64,000 nt of DNA, from contig NZ_JAHEPS010000009.1 in NCBI RefSeq assembly GCF_018596335.1, positions 1 through 64,000 on the forward strand, written 5' to 3'. Position numbers and translations under genes: made by a program. Source of the DNA: Shewanella jiangmenensis (GTDB lineage: Bacteria > Pseudomonadota > Gammaproteobacteria > Enterobacterales > Shewanellaceae). Under the pieces are notes generated by a model. That model saw nothing but the letters and a program-made list of their open reading frames with translations. It was not told the DNA's origin and did no database searches. Below are positions 44,942 to 53,309 of this stretch, piece by piece; the first letter of the stretch is position 1, and the number at the start of each line of letters is the position of its first letter.

Positions 44942-45795
44942 GTATTGTGTGTTTGGATCTGGGGGGAACCAAACTTGCCATCGGGCGGGTAACAGGGGCG
45001 CAGGTGGATGGCGTGACCCGACTGGCGGTGCCGCAGCAGGCAGACTACGACACCCTGCTGCAGTTTTTGCAGCAGGCACTCGAGTCGGTGCTGTGTGAGT
45101 CGGATACGGGTATTGCCCTTGGGGTGCCGGGCACAGTATCGCTGCAAAGCGGGCAGCTGCTCGAAGTGCTTAATCTGCCGGCGCTCAATGGCCGGGCGTT
45201 GGCATTGGCGCTGACGGCGCGTTTTCGCTTGCCGGTCAGCATCAACAACGACGCCAATCTGTTTGCTCTCGGCGAGTCTGTGCTTGGCGGCGGTAAGGAT
45301 TTGCTCGGCATTACCCTCGGCACAGGTGTGGGCGCCGGGGTGGTTTTTGATGGCAGGCTGTATTCGGGCAAGCATTGCTCGGCGGGAGAAATTGGCAGTT
45401 TTCAATATCTTGATGGCATTATGGAGCATTATTGCTCGGGGCAGTTTTTCTGGCGCGCCGGTTTGCGCGGCGAAGAGGCCTACGCGTTGGCGCTTGCCGG
45501 CGATGCGGCGGCGCTCGCGCTGTTTGAGCGCTTTGGCGAGCATCTGGGCGAGCTGATGGTGCAGGCGCTGCTGGCGTACGACCCCGCTGACATAGTGCTT
45601 GGCGGCTCGGTCAGTCAGGCATTTGAATTGTTTGCACCGGCGATGTGGCGCACCCTGACGGCACGGGTGCCGGCGGCGCTGCTTGATGGCCTCTGTATCC
45701 GCCAATCCACCGACCCCAATGCGGCGCTGATTGGCGCGGCGCACTGGTTTTTACAACATATGGGAACGAATACGCATGAAATGGCTGTGGCCTGA
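44938..45795 (+). CDS. ROK-family sugar kinase, probably N-acetylhexosamine kinase
   Basis: A 285-residue kinase. ROK/ASKHA motifs: CLDLGGTKLAIG (phosphate 1), ALGVPGTVS, INNDANLFALGE with the catalytic Asp, LGITLGTGVGAGVVFDG and AGEIGS. The usual ROK zinc motif CxCGxxGCxE is absent; the sequence runs AGEIGSFQYLDGIMEHYCSG instead. Position between an MFS permease and a GH20 hexosaminidase suggests phosphorylation of GlcNAc or GalNAc (inference). It overlaps the permease by 4 bases and the GH20 gene by 20, indicating translational coupling. Confidence 0.85.
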   Translation: MSIVCLDLGGTKLAIGRVTGAQVDGVTRLAVPQQADYDTLLQFLQQALESVLCESDTGIALGVPGTVSLQSGQLLEVLNLPALNGRALALALTARFRLPVSINNDANLFALGESVLGGGKDLLGITLGTGVGAGVVFDGRLYSGKHCSAGEIGSFQYLDGIMEHYCSGQFFWRAGLRGEEAYALALAGDAAALALFERFGEHLGELMVQALLAYDPADIVLGGSVSQAFELFAPAMWRTLTARVPAALLDGLCIRQSTDPNAALIGAAHWFLQHMGTNTHEMAVA

Positions 45796-48454
45796 TATCA
45801 CGCCGGTGGCAAAGTTGGTCGCCGGTCTTTCACTGTTGAGCCTGCCAGCCGGATTTGCCTGCGCTGGCGAGCAATATCCTGACTCAGACACCCTTAAGCT
45901 GAGTTATGCCCTCGAAAACAGCGCCGCCATGCCGTGCCCCGGCAAGGAAAAGCAGTGTTATCTCACCAGTATTACCCTTACGGCGCCGCAAGCGGTCAGC
46001 GGCAAAGACTGGGCGATTTACTACAGCCAGCTGTCGCCTGCGTATCAGGTTGAAGGGGATGAGTTTACCGTTACCCATATCAATGGCGATTTGCACCGCC
46101 TAAGCCCGGGGCCTGGCTATCAGGGCTTGATTGCCGGTAAGTCGCATCAGGTGCGACTTTACAGTAAGGGCAGCCAGATAACCCGCTCTGAATTTATGCC
46201 CAACTTTGTGCTGGTGGCAGGTGATGCCGGCTCGCCGCTCAAGGTAAGCGAAATAGGCTCCACCAGGCTGCAGACCGACCCGCAAACCGGGCTTGAGATC
46301 CAGCCGTATCTTGCGCCCTTTAGCAGCATGGCGCAGTTTAAACTGGGCAAGAGTGACAACACGCCGCTGGCGGATGGCCGCTGGCTGTATGACTACTACG
46401 CCGCAATTGGTGCAGCTGCTGCAACTTCCATTGAATCAGGCCTTATCCCATCGCCAACCAAGCTTGAGAGGTTCGATGGCGCAGGGCCTTCACTTGCGGC
46501 CGGTTTTAAGCTTGAGCTGGCTGGCGCCGATTCTGGCCGTATCAAGCCTGCGGTCGCGTCGGCGCTTACCCGGCTTGCGTCCCTTGGCTTTGCCGAAAAG
46601 GCGGGTGGGGCGCCGCTCAGGCTGGTACTGGCGGCAGATGAATTTGCGGGCGATGATGTTGCTGGCGCTAGCGTTATGGTCGAAAAACAGGCCGCCGATA
46701 ACACGGCATCTGCAAGCCGCAGCGAAGCCTACCGGCTGACGCTGGGCGCTGACGGCATCACCCTGGTGGCCGGTGGAGAGGCTGGGCTTTTTTATGGTCT
46801 GCAAAGTCTGGCCGGGCTTATTGCGCCCGGTGAGGCGCAGCTGCCTGCAGTCAGTATTGAGGATAGCCCGCGCTATGGTTTTCGCGGTATGCACGTGGAT
46901 CTGGCGCGTAACTTCCATTCCCTTGAATTTCTTGAGCGTTTGATAGTGCAGATGGGGGCGTACAAGCTCAATAAGCTGCATCTGCATCTGGCCGATGACG
47001 AAGGCTGGCGGCTTGAAATTCCGGGCCTTGCTGAGCTAACCGAAGTAGGCAGCCGCCGCTGTTTTGATTTGGATGAAAACCGTTGTTTGCTGCCACAGCT
47101 TGGCAGCGGCATCAGCGGCGAGTCGCAGGTGGATGGGTATTTGTCGGTGGCCGATTATCGCCGCCTGCTCAAGCTTGCCAAGGCACATCATATCGAGGTG
47201 ATCCCCTCGCTCGATATGCCAGGCCACTCCCGCGCCGCCATTCAGGCAATGGAAGCGCGGTATCGCAAGCTGCTGGCAGCGGGTAAAGAAGAGGCGGCAA
47301 AGGAGTTTCTGCTGACCGAGTTCGACGACAGCACGCGCTACTCCTCAATTCAGTATTATCATGACAATACGCTCAACGTGTGCATCGACAGCACCTACAG
47401 GTTTGTCGCCAAGGTGGTGGACGAAATCGCCGCGATGCATCAAAGCGAAGGCATGCCGCTCAGGCTCTATCACATAGGCGCCGATGAGACCGCCGGTGCC
47501 TGGGTCGACTCGCCTGCCTGTAAGGCATTGAAAGCCAAACAGGGCGATATCCACAGTCTCAACGGTTACTTTATCGAGAAGGTGGCGGCCATGCTGGCCG
47601 GTCGCGGCATTCGCGCCGCTGGCTGGAACGATGGCATGGGCGAAACCCGACCCGAGCGGATGCCGGCGGATGTGCAGTCCAACGCTTGGGGCTTGCTGGC
47701 TGAGGGCGGCCATAATGTGGCGCATCGGCAGATGAATCTGGGCTGGCAGGTGGTGATTTCGACCCCGGAAACGACCTATTTTGATTTCCCTTATGTCAGC
47801 CATCCCGAGGAAACCGGCAATCATTGGGCGACCCGAGCGCTGGACAGCTTTAAAGTGTTCAGCTTTATGCCGGATAACCTGCCGGCCCATGCCGAACTGA
47901 TTACCGATGTGCGGGGCAAGCGCTTCAGCGCCGACGACACAGAGCCACTTAAACCGGGCAAGCGTGCCGCAGGGCTGCAGGGGCAACTGTGGAGCGAGAT
48001 GGTTCGCAGCGACGACATGGCCGAGTACATGATTTACCCGCGCATGCTGGCACTGGCCGAGCGCGCCTGGCACAGGGCAGATTGGGAGCTTGAATATCAG
48101 GCCGGACGGAATTTCAGTAAGGATACTGCCTATTTTGACAAGGCTTCTGAGCAGGCGCGCGCCCGCGACTGGCAGCGCTTTGCCACCGCCCTTGGGCAGC
48201 GCGAGTTACCCAAGCTGGAGCAGGCCGGGATTTTTTACCGCATCGCACCGCCGGGAATAAAGGCCGAGGGCGGGCTTCTGTATCTCAATCACCCTTACCC
48301 CGGCACCAAACTCGAGTATCGCCTCGATGGCGGCAACTGGCAGCCCTGGACAGCACCGGTTGCGGTAACAGGGAAAGAAATCGAGGCGCGGGCAATCGCC
48401 GCCGACGGCAAACGCCGCTCCCGCAGTGAACAGCTGCGTTTATCTGGCGCATGA
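45776..48454 (+). CDS. Exported beta-N-acetylhexosaminidase, GH20 (chitobiase-type)
   Basis: An 892-residue glycosidase that removes terminal N-acetylhexosamine from glycans. It has a signal sequence (about 1-30, ending FACAG), a carbohydrate-binding chitobiase N-terminal domain (about 32-190), a GH20b domain (about 255-365), a catalytic barrel from GFRGMHVDLARNFH to about 795, and a C-terminal Ig-like domain with LEYRLDGGNWQPW. The catalytic pair is Asp570-Glu571 in HIGADETAGAW. The reading from 45731 adds residues lying inside the kinase gene; the ATG at 45776 gives a proper signal peptide. Confidence 0.94.
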   Translation: MKWLWPDITPVAKLVAGLSLLSLPAGFACAGEQYPDSDTLKLSYALENSAAMPCPGKEKQCYLTSITLTAPQAVSGKDWAIYYSQLSPAYQVEGDEFTVTHINGDLHRLSPGPGYQGLIAGKSHQVRLYSKGSQITRSEFMPNFVLVAGDAGSPLKVSEIGSTRLQTDPQTGLEIQPYLAPFSSMAQFKLGKSDNTPLADGRWLYDYYAAIGAAAATSIESGLIPSPTKLERFDGAGPSLAAGFKLELAGADSGRIKPAVASALTRLASLGFAEKAGGAPLRLVLAADEFAGDDVAGASVMVEKQAADNTASASRSEAYRLTLGADGITLVAGGEAGLFYGLQSLAGLIAPGEAQLPAVSIEDSPRYGFRGMHVDLARNFHSLEFLERLIVQMGAYKLNKLHLHLADDEGWRLEIPGLAELTEVGSRRCFDLDENRCLLPQLGSGISGESQVDGYLSVADYRRLLKLAKAHHIEVIPSLDMPGHSRAAIQAMEARYRKLLAAGKEEAAKEFLLTEFDDSTRYSSIQYYHDNTLNVCIDSTYRFVAKVVDEIAAMHQSEGMPLRLYHIGADETAGAWVDSPACKALKAKQGDIHSLNGYFIEKVAAMLAGRGIRAAGWNDGMGETRPERMPADVQSNAWGLLAEGGHNVAHRQMNLGWQVVISTPETTYFDFPYVSHPEETGNHWATRALDSFKVFSFMPDNLPAHAELITDVRGKRFSADDTEPLKPGKRAAGLQGQLWSEMVRSDDMAEYMIYPRMLALAERAWHRADWELEYQAGRNFSKDTAYFDKASEQARARDWQRFATALGQRELPKLEQAGIFYRIAPPGIKAEGGLLYLNHPYPGTKLEYRLDGGNWQPWTAPVAVTGKEIEARAIAADGKRRSRSEQLRLSGA

Positions 48455-48475
48455 ATTTCAGATGATGAATGAGCC

Positions 48476-48504
48476 AAAAGGGAAAGCCATGCTTTCCCTT
48501 TTTT
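48476..48504 (+). terminator. Intrinsic terminator after the GH20 gene
   Basis: AAAAGGGAAAGC, loop CAT, GCTTTCCC-T6, 21 bases past the GH20 stop. It reaches the last base pairs of the convergent gene ending at 48503. Confidence 0.85.
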
Positions 48505-49261
48505 ATACGCCCGAGGTTAGCAGGTAAAAGTATTCGCCGTATTGCGCTGATTTGCCATGGGCTGCAGCAGTACTGCTGAAGGTCCACCAGCTCTCAGCCA
48601 CCATATCTTCATATATCTTGTCCAAGCCCTTGGGTGTCAGCTCAAAGCCCCGTATTTCACAGCTGGTTTTTTTGCAGTTGATGGCCTCAATGGCCACCTC
48701 GCCGGACTGGGCATGGGTCAGGATAAAATCACTTATTCTCTGTTCCATCACCACCGCCCAGGCATCATCTTTAGGTTCGGTTTGCAGGGTGTTGAACAGT
48801 TCGGCAATCATGCCTTTCTTGTTGGCCATCAAGCCCGAGAAAGGCGCGGGCAGATTGAGCTCTGCTTCCTGCTCACTGACAGCGTGCACATCCTCGTTGG
48901 CTGGATTGGATGAAGGTGGCTTAGATTGCTCGGCCGTTATTTCATCAAGCTCGGCCTTAAGATAGTGATTCTCACGGCTCAGGTTGGCAATGGTTTGCTC
49001 GAGCGCTTCTACTCGGTGCTCTTGCTCGGTCGCCTGCAATAACGCGCTGGTGTCTGCGCTTTGCGCGGCTGTGCTTGATGATGAGACAGGGTCGCGGCGC
49101 TCTGCCGCTGGCTGAGGCTCAAGTGCGGCACTAAAGGCTTGGCTATCCAACGCCTTTGCGTCTTGTTGGCTGCTGTCCTGGTCTGCGCTTATCCAGACGC
49201 CGGCGCTGAGCCCCAGTGCAAAACAGCCTGCACCAAGCAGTGAATATCGTAAAACTGTCAC
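48503..49261 (-). CDS. Membrane-anchored coiled-coil protein, unknown function
   Basis: A 252-residue protein. It has an N-terminal membrane segment (about 5-25), a Ser/Gln/Ala-rich linker (27-75), a heptad-type coiled coil (about 75-115, EHRVEALEQTIANLSRENHYLKAELDEI), and a compact C-terminal domain (140-252) with CKKTSCEIRGFELTPKGL and two cysteines five residues apart. Start is GTG with GGGAGG ahead. No family recognised. It follows a truncated sigma-factor-like frame, so it may once have been the partner of an ECF sigma factor (speculative). Confidence 0.7.
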   Translation of the reverse strand: MTVLRYSLLGAGCFALGLSAGVWISADQDSSQQDAKALDSQAFSAALEPQPAAERRDPVSSSSTAAQSADTSALLQATEQEHRVEALEQTIANLSRENHYLKAELDEITAEQSKPPSSNPANEDVHAVSEQEAELNLPAPFSGLMANKKGMIAELFNTLQTEPKDDAWAVVMEQRISDFILTHAQSGEVAIEAINCKKTSCEIRGFELTPKGLDKIYEDMVAESWWTFSSTAAAHGKSAQYGEYFYLLTSGV

Positions 49262-49471
49262 TCAAACCTCCCTGTTTTCCGGCTGCGCCGGTCATGTATT
49301 TTTTGCGCCGCACCGCCTGCGGTTGAACCTTATCCGCTGAGTAAGTTGCGGTTACCGTTTTGCTAGTTTGGTGGGCGCCAGCTTTCAACGATGCTATTTA
49401 TTGGGCCGGTTGCCCCGTGACTGCACCTGAGCCGATGCCAGCTCATTCATCAGCTTTGGCCGTTTTATAAG

Positions 49472-49660
49472 CTATTTGTTTGCCAAGGCTTTATCAAGTA
49501 CTTGCTGAATAAAGAAAAAGGCAAGGCTGTACTTTGAAGTTCTCTTATGCCGATAGGCCGATACCTGCGGTGTAAAGTGCTGGTACAGCTTTTCAAAGGC
49601 GGCGATATTGCCCGCCTGCGCCTCGAGTACCCACAGCTCCAGTTGTGCCTGTTGTTGCAA
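49472..49660 (-). pseudogene. Truncated ECF sigma-factor-like remnant
   Basis: The frame reads LELWVLEAQAGNIAAFEKLYQHFTPQVSAY, closely like the start of ECF sigma region 2. It then departs into RTSKYSLAFFFIQQVLDKALANK and stops. Regions 2.2-4 are missing, and I do not find them in the other minus-strand frames of the following 200 bases. A TTG at 49660 has a strong GGGAGGAG site, so a 62-residue product may still be made; a GTG at 49723 is the alternative. The 210 bases to the next gene hold nothing I can support. Confidence 0.45.
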
Positions 49661-49746
49661 GTCTCCTCCCTGTGTTGGCTGGGTTTGTACCTTAAAGACG
49701 AGCGGCGCAGGTAAAAGGTTCACCGGGCGCTGTTATCACGGGAAGA

Positions 49747-50148
49747 TCAGAAGGCGGCGCTTTGCACCTGGCCAGTAAAGTCGAGGCATTCGCGTACCCG
49801 GCGCTGCTGCACCTGGCTAAGGCTGTCGATATCAAAGAAGCGGTATTCGCTGTGCTCGGCGCTCAGGATTATGTCGGCTTGGGTTAAGCGGGCACGAAAG
49901 ATAAAGGCCTGTGAGTTGTAGGCCGAGTGAAAATAGACGCCGCTGAGGTAGTCGATGGTGACGGGCTGACCCAGCTCTTCAAGGCACTCGCGAAGCAGCG
50001 CCTGATGTATGGTTTCGCCGGGCTCCAGTGCGCCGCCCGGCAGTCCCCAATGGCAGTTGCCGTAATTGGCTTTGAGCAGCAGCACCTGGCCCTGGTCATT
50101 GGTGATAACCCCATGGCTGCTTAACCTGAAGGTATCGTCGAACGCCAT
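49747..50148 (-). CDS. Nudix hydrolase
   Basis: A 133-residue protein with the Nudix box GALEPGETIHQALLRECLEELG (G-x5-E-x7-RE-x2-EE-x-G, about 41-62). It hydrolyses some nucleoside-diphosphate-linked compound; the substrate is not readable. The ATG at 50148 overlaps the pcp stop codon (TGATG), so translation is coupled and the longer reading to 50316 is rejected. Last gene of the 5-oxoproline operon, where its role is unclear. Confidence 0.9.
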   Translation of the reverse strand: MAFDDTFRLSSHGVITNDQGQVLLLKANYGNCHWGLPGGALEPGETIHQALLRECLEELGQPVTIDYLSGVYFHSAYNSQAFIFRARLTQADIILSAEHSEYRFFDIDSLSQVQQRRVRECLDFTGQVQSAAF

Positions 50149-50801
50149 CAGTGGGTTACGCCTGCGCTCTCGTGGATGTCGGTGGCTGTGGTGGCCGCGG
50201 TTGCCAGCATCAGCCGCAGGCCGTGAATAACGGTTTCCAGCGCCATTGATGGGTTGCCGGGGTGGCTGATGACCTGCTCGGGCGCAAAGGGAATATGCAA
50301 AAAGCCGGCGCGGCATTCGGAAATGTCCGCGAGCTGATGCAACAGGCCAAACAGCACATGGTTGCAGACAAAGGTACCGGCACTGTTGGAAATAGATGCC
50401 GGAATACCTGCTTCCCGCAGCGACTTCACCATCGCCTTAATCGGCAGGGTGCTGAAATACGCCGCCGGGGCGCTGGCGTTTACCGGAGTGTCGATGGGTT
50501 GATTGCCACGGTTGTCGGCGATGCGGGCATCGTCGATATTGATGCCGATGCGCTCAAGCGTCAGCTCGCTGCGCCCGCCGGCCTGACCGACACAGAGCAC
50601 CAGCACAGGTTCGTGCCTGTCTATCGCCTCAGTAAGCACCGCCAGCGATTCGTGAAACACGCAGGGCAGGCGGATGGCCTTGATGCGGTGGCGGCAAATC
50701 AGCTCGCCGTCCAGGTGTTTTACTGCTTCCCACGACGGATTGATGTTGTCGCCGCCAAAGGGTTCAAAGCCGGTCAGTAATATCAGCGGAACGGGTTTCA
50801 T
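50148..50801 (-). CDS. pcp: Pyrrolidone-carboxylate peptidase
   Basis: A 217-residue cysteine peptidase (C15) that removes N-terminal pyroglutamate from peptides in the cytoplasm. It begins [24 protein letters not shown]. Cys nucleophile is in [17 protein letters not shown] and the His in [11 protein letters not shown]; a Glu follows in LTLERIGIN. Its product, 5-oxoproline, is the substrate of PxpABC encoded upstream in the same operon. Nine bases after the DUF979 gene. Confidence 0.95.
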   Translation of the reverse strand: MKPVPLILLTGFEPFGGDNINPSWEAVKHLDGELICRHRIKAIRLPCVFHESLAVLTEAIDRHEPVLVLCVGQAGGRSELTLERIGINIDDARIADNRGNQPIDTPVNASAPAAYFSTLPIKAMVKSLREAGIPASISNSAGTFVCNHVLFGLLHQLADISECRAGFLHIPFAPEQVISHPGNPSMALETVIHGLRLMLATAATTATDIHESAGVTH

Positions 50802-50810
50802 AGGCTCGCC

Positions 50811-51794
50811 TTAATCAAACACGATGAAATACATCAGCAGAATATTGGTCGCCAGCAACGTCAGCGCCGTTGGGATCTGCACCTTGATAACCTGATACTT
50901 GTCGTCCAAATCCAGCAGCGCTGCCGGAACTATATTGAAGTTGGCGGCCATCGGGGTCATCAGGGTTCCACAGTAACCCGAATACATGCCAATAGCCATC
51001 AGCGGCGCCGGGCTGGCGCCATGCTGCTCAATCAAAAATGGCAGCGCTATTCCGGCCGTCATCACCGGAAACGCGGCAAACGCATTGCCCATCACCATGG
51101 TAAAAAGCGCCATGCCAATGCAATAAATGGCCACCAGCGCAAAGCGGTTGTTGGGGTCAACAAACAGGCTCACCAGCGCCTTGATGCTGTCACCGGTTTG
51201 CGCCACCACAAACACGCCGCCGAGCATGGCCAGCATCTGCGGCAATATCGCCGCCCAGCCTATGCTGTCCACCAGCCGGCGCGACTCGGCCACCGCCTTG
51301 AGCGGGCTATCGCCGGTCAAACGCCAGCCCGCGATAAGGGCAAGGGTGCAGGCAAGGGTCAGCGCCGCCAGTGTCTGGTGTTTGGGATCAAACAGCATCA
51401 GCTCGCCGGTGCTGACATCTGACAGCAGCAGGGTGGCGGCAACGGTAAAGAGTGGAATAAGCAGCGCCGGCACAAACACCTTGTTGCCAAGGGCTCGGGC
51501 GCTTTGCTGCTTTTGTGCATCGCTTCGCGGCGTATAGCTGCCGGCGCTGACCTTGCCCATGCCCGCAAGCAGGGCGATGACTATTACCATGGCGCCGGCA
51601 ATCCGGTGGGCAAGCTGCTCACCAAGCCAGGTTACCGCCAGATCGCCAAATAAAAACAGACTGCCGAACAAGCCCCAAAACAGGGCGGTGGTGAGCCGTT
51701 TGGGATGGGCTTTGTCTTTGAGGGTGTGCCACACCAGATACATGACTATCAGGCCAATCAGCAGGTAAATACGCTCGATACTGATAAGGCTCAC
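50811..51794 (-). CDS. DUF979 membrane protein, candidate 5-oxoproline transporter subunit
   Basis: A 327-residue polytopic protein with about nine hydrophobic segments. VMGNAFAAFPVMTAGIALPFL and GMYSGYCGTLMTPMAANFNIVPAALL are transporter-like re-entrant loops typical of DUF979. It overlaps the DUF969 gene by 4 bases (ATGA). DUF969 and DUF979 always seem to travel together and often with pxpABC, so the pair probably forms one permease for 5-oxoproline or pyroglutamyl compounds (inference). Confidence 0.88.
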   Translation of the reverse strand: MSLISIERIYLLIGLIVMYLVWHTLKDKAHPKRLTTALFWGLFGSLFLFGDLAVTWLGEQLAHRIAGAMVIVIALLAGMGKVSAGSYTPRSDAQKQQSARALGNKVFVPALLIPLFTVAATLLLSDVSTGELMLFDPKHQTLAALTLACTLALIAGWRLTGDSPLKAVAESRRLVDSIGWAAILPQMLAMLGGVFVVAQTGDSIKALVSLFVDPNNRFALVAIYCIGMALFTMVMGNAFAAFPVMTAGIALPFLIEQHGASPAPLMAIGMYSGYCGTLMTPMAANFNIVPAALLDLDDKYQVIKVQIPTALTLLATNILLMYFIVFD

Positions 51795-52588
51795 AGGTCA
51801 CTCCCCGCTGTTTGGCTGCTGGCCGGAGTATCAGCAACCTGGCCTGATGAAGGCACTTCTTGCTGATTCGGGTGCTGATTCGCTTGCTGGTGGCGGGCGA
51901 TATCTCGCCTGATCCTCGCTTCGAGCCGTGATAAACGGAACAGATGAATAACCAGCGCTGCCAGCGCCGTTGGGATAGCCCAAAGGCCGATGTGCAGCGG
52001 CTCAATGCCGGCGATGCCGTTTTCTTTGAGAAAGGCATCCATCAGCAGCACGGCGCCAAAGGCGATAAAAATATCTTCGCCAAAAAACAGCGCCACGTTG
52101 TCGCAGGCGGCCGCGTGGGCGGCAATGTTATCGCGCACCGGTTTTGGCAGCGGGCCATATTGATTGGTCGCCGCCGCTTCGGCCATGGGCGAGAGCAGCG
52201 GCCGCACAGTTTGGGCGTGGCCACCAAGGCTCAATAGCCCGAGGGCGGCGCTGACTTCGCGCACCACAAAATACAGGCTCAGAATTCCCCTTGTGGTCAC
52301 GCCCTTGACCGTGGCTATCCAGTTTTGTGCGTGCTCCTTCAGGCCGTGGCGCTCCAGCAGGGCAATGACAGGCAGGATTAGTAAAAACGATGCCAGCTGG
52401 CGGCTGGAGAGAAACTTGTCGCCAAAGGTCTCAAGCAGCGCAAACATATCCATATTGACTGCCCAGCCTGTGATGAGGCCCGCCACTGTCACCACCAACA
52501 GCGGATTGAAGCGCAGCGCAAATCCCAGCACCACCACAGGAATGCCAATCAGCGGCCAATAGTTGAGTTGCAGCAGCTGCTCAAGCAT
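51791..52588 (-). CDS. DUF969 membrane protein, candidate 5-oxoproline transporter subunit
   Basis: A 265-residue polytopic protein (DUF969) starting MLEQLLQLNYWPLIGIPVVVLGFALRFNPLLVVTVAGL. It contains LPVIALLERHGLKEHAQNWI, and AAACDNVALFFGEDIFIAFGAVLLM. The C-terminal 35 residues are polar and Gln/Ser-rich. The ATG at 52588 overlaps the pxpA stop by 8 bases; the ATG at 52600 is possible. Upstream in-frame sequence belongs to pxpA in another frame. Confidence 0.87.
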   Translation of the reverse strand: MLEQLLQLNYWPLIGIPVVVLGFALRFNPLLVVTVAGLITGWAVNMDMFALLETFGDKFLSSRQLASFLLILPVIALLERHGLKEHAQNWIATVKGVTTRGILSLYFVVREVSAALGLLSLGGHAQTVRPLLSPMAEAAATNQYGPLPKPVRDNIAAHAAACDNVALFFGEDIFIAFGAVLLMDAFLKENGIAGIEPLHIGLWAIPTALAALVIHLFRLSRLEARIRRDIARHQQANQHPNQQEVPSSGQVADTPASSQTAGSDL

Positions 52589-53309
52589 AGCGGCGTTCAT
52601 CCAGTAAGTGGCGAATTCGCCCGGCAAAGGCCAGCGCCTCGGGATTGTCGCCATGCAGGCACAGGCTGTCGGCATAAAGCCTAAGGCGGCTGCCATCCAC
52701 GGCGCACAGGGTGCCATCCAGAATTGCCGTTACCTGAGTTATGGCATCGGCCGGATTGTCTATTAGAGCACCTGGCTGTTGGCGCGACACCAGCGCACCG
52801 TTTGGCTGATAGCGCCGGTCGGCGAAGGCCTCGGCAAGCACCTCGATGCCGGCGGCGGTTGCCTGCTCAAGCAGCGGGCTTGCTGCCAGCGCCATCAGCT
52901 TAAGGCTCGGGTCGACGGTTTTGATGGCCTCGATAACACAGTTGCCGATAAGGGGATCGAATGCAGCCTGATTGTAGAGTGCGCCATGGGGTTTCACGTG
53001 GAACAAACAGGCTCCCTGCAGCTGGCAAATTCGCTGAAGGGCGCTGATTTGAGCGACCAGACTCTCGGTTAAGTCGGCCGCTGTTATGTTCATCGGCTGG
53101 CGGCCGAAATTGGCTTTATCCGGGTAAGAGGGGTGGGCGCCAATCAGACAGCCATGTTGCCTTGCCAGCGTGACGGTGGCGCGCATACTGGCGTCATCGC
53201 CGGTATGGCCGCCACAGGCGATATTGGCGATGTGAACCAGGGCCAGAATTTGCCCATCATAGGGATAACCTTCGCCGACATCGGCGTTTAGCGTCAGTGT
53301 GTCAGGCAT
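52581..53309 (-). CDS. pxpA: 5-oxoprolinase subunit A (LamB/YcsF family)
   Basis: A 242-residue subunit of the ATP-dependent prokaryotic 5-oxoprolinase PxpABC, which opens 5-oxoproline to glutamate. Signature stretches are LNADVGEGYPYD, ANIACGGHTGDDASM, GAHPSYPDKANFGRQPM and FHVKPHGALYNQ. The ATG at 53309 with AGGAG six bases ahead is preferred over the reading from 53390, which runs into pxpC. Overlaps pxpC by 8 bases. A parS-like site lies inside it. Confidence 0.95.
   Translation of the reverse strand: MPDTLTLNADVGEGYPYDGQILALVHIANIACGGHTGDDASMRATVTLARQHGCLIGAHPSYPDKANFGRQPMNITAADLTESLVAQISALQRICQLQGACLFHVKPHGALYNQAAFDPLIGNCVIEAIKTVDPSLKLMALAASPLLEQATAAGIEVLAEAFADRRYQPNGALVSRQQPGALIDNPADAITQVTAILDGTLCAVDGSRLRLYADSLCLHGDNPEALAFAGRIRHLLDERRYA
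52990..53005. promoter_or_regulatory. parS-like site inside pxpA
   Basis: GGTTTCACGTGGAACA, 14 of 16 to TGTTCCACGTGGAACA. It is about 31 kb from oriC. The site coincides with the conserved FHVK codons of PxpA, so chance similarity is possible. Confidence 0.5.

Noticed and set aside
44713-45744. 343-codon minus-strand frame across the MFS and ROK genes
   Set aside because: Arg/Gln-rich, no domain, and opposite two genes with clear family motifs and coupled starts.
49143-49388. Minus-strand frame between the sigma remnant and the coiled-coil gene as the missing sigma region 4
   Set aside because: Its translation is basic and low in hydrophobics, with no sigma-4 helix-turn-helix pattern.
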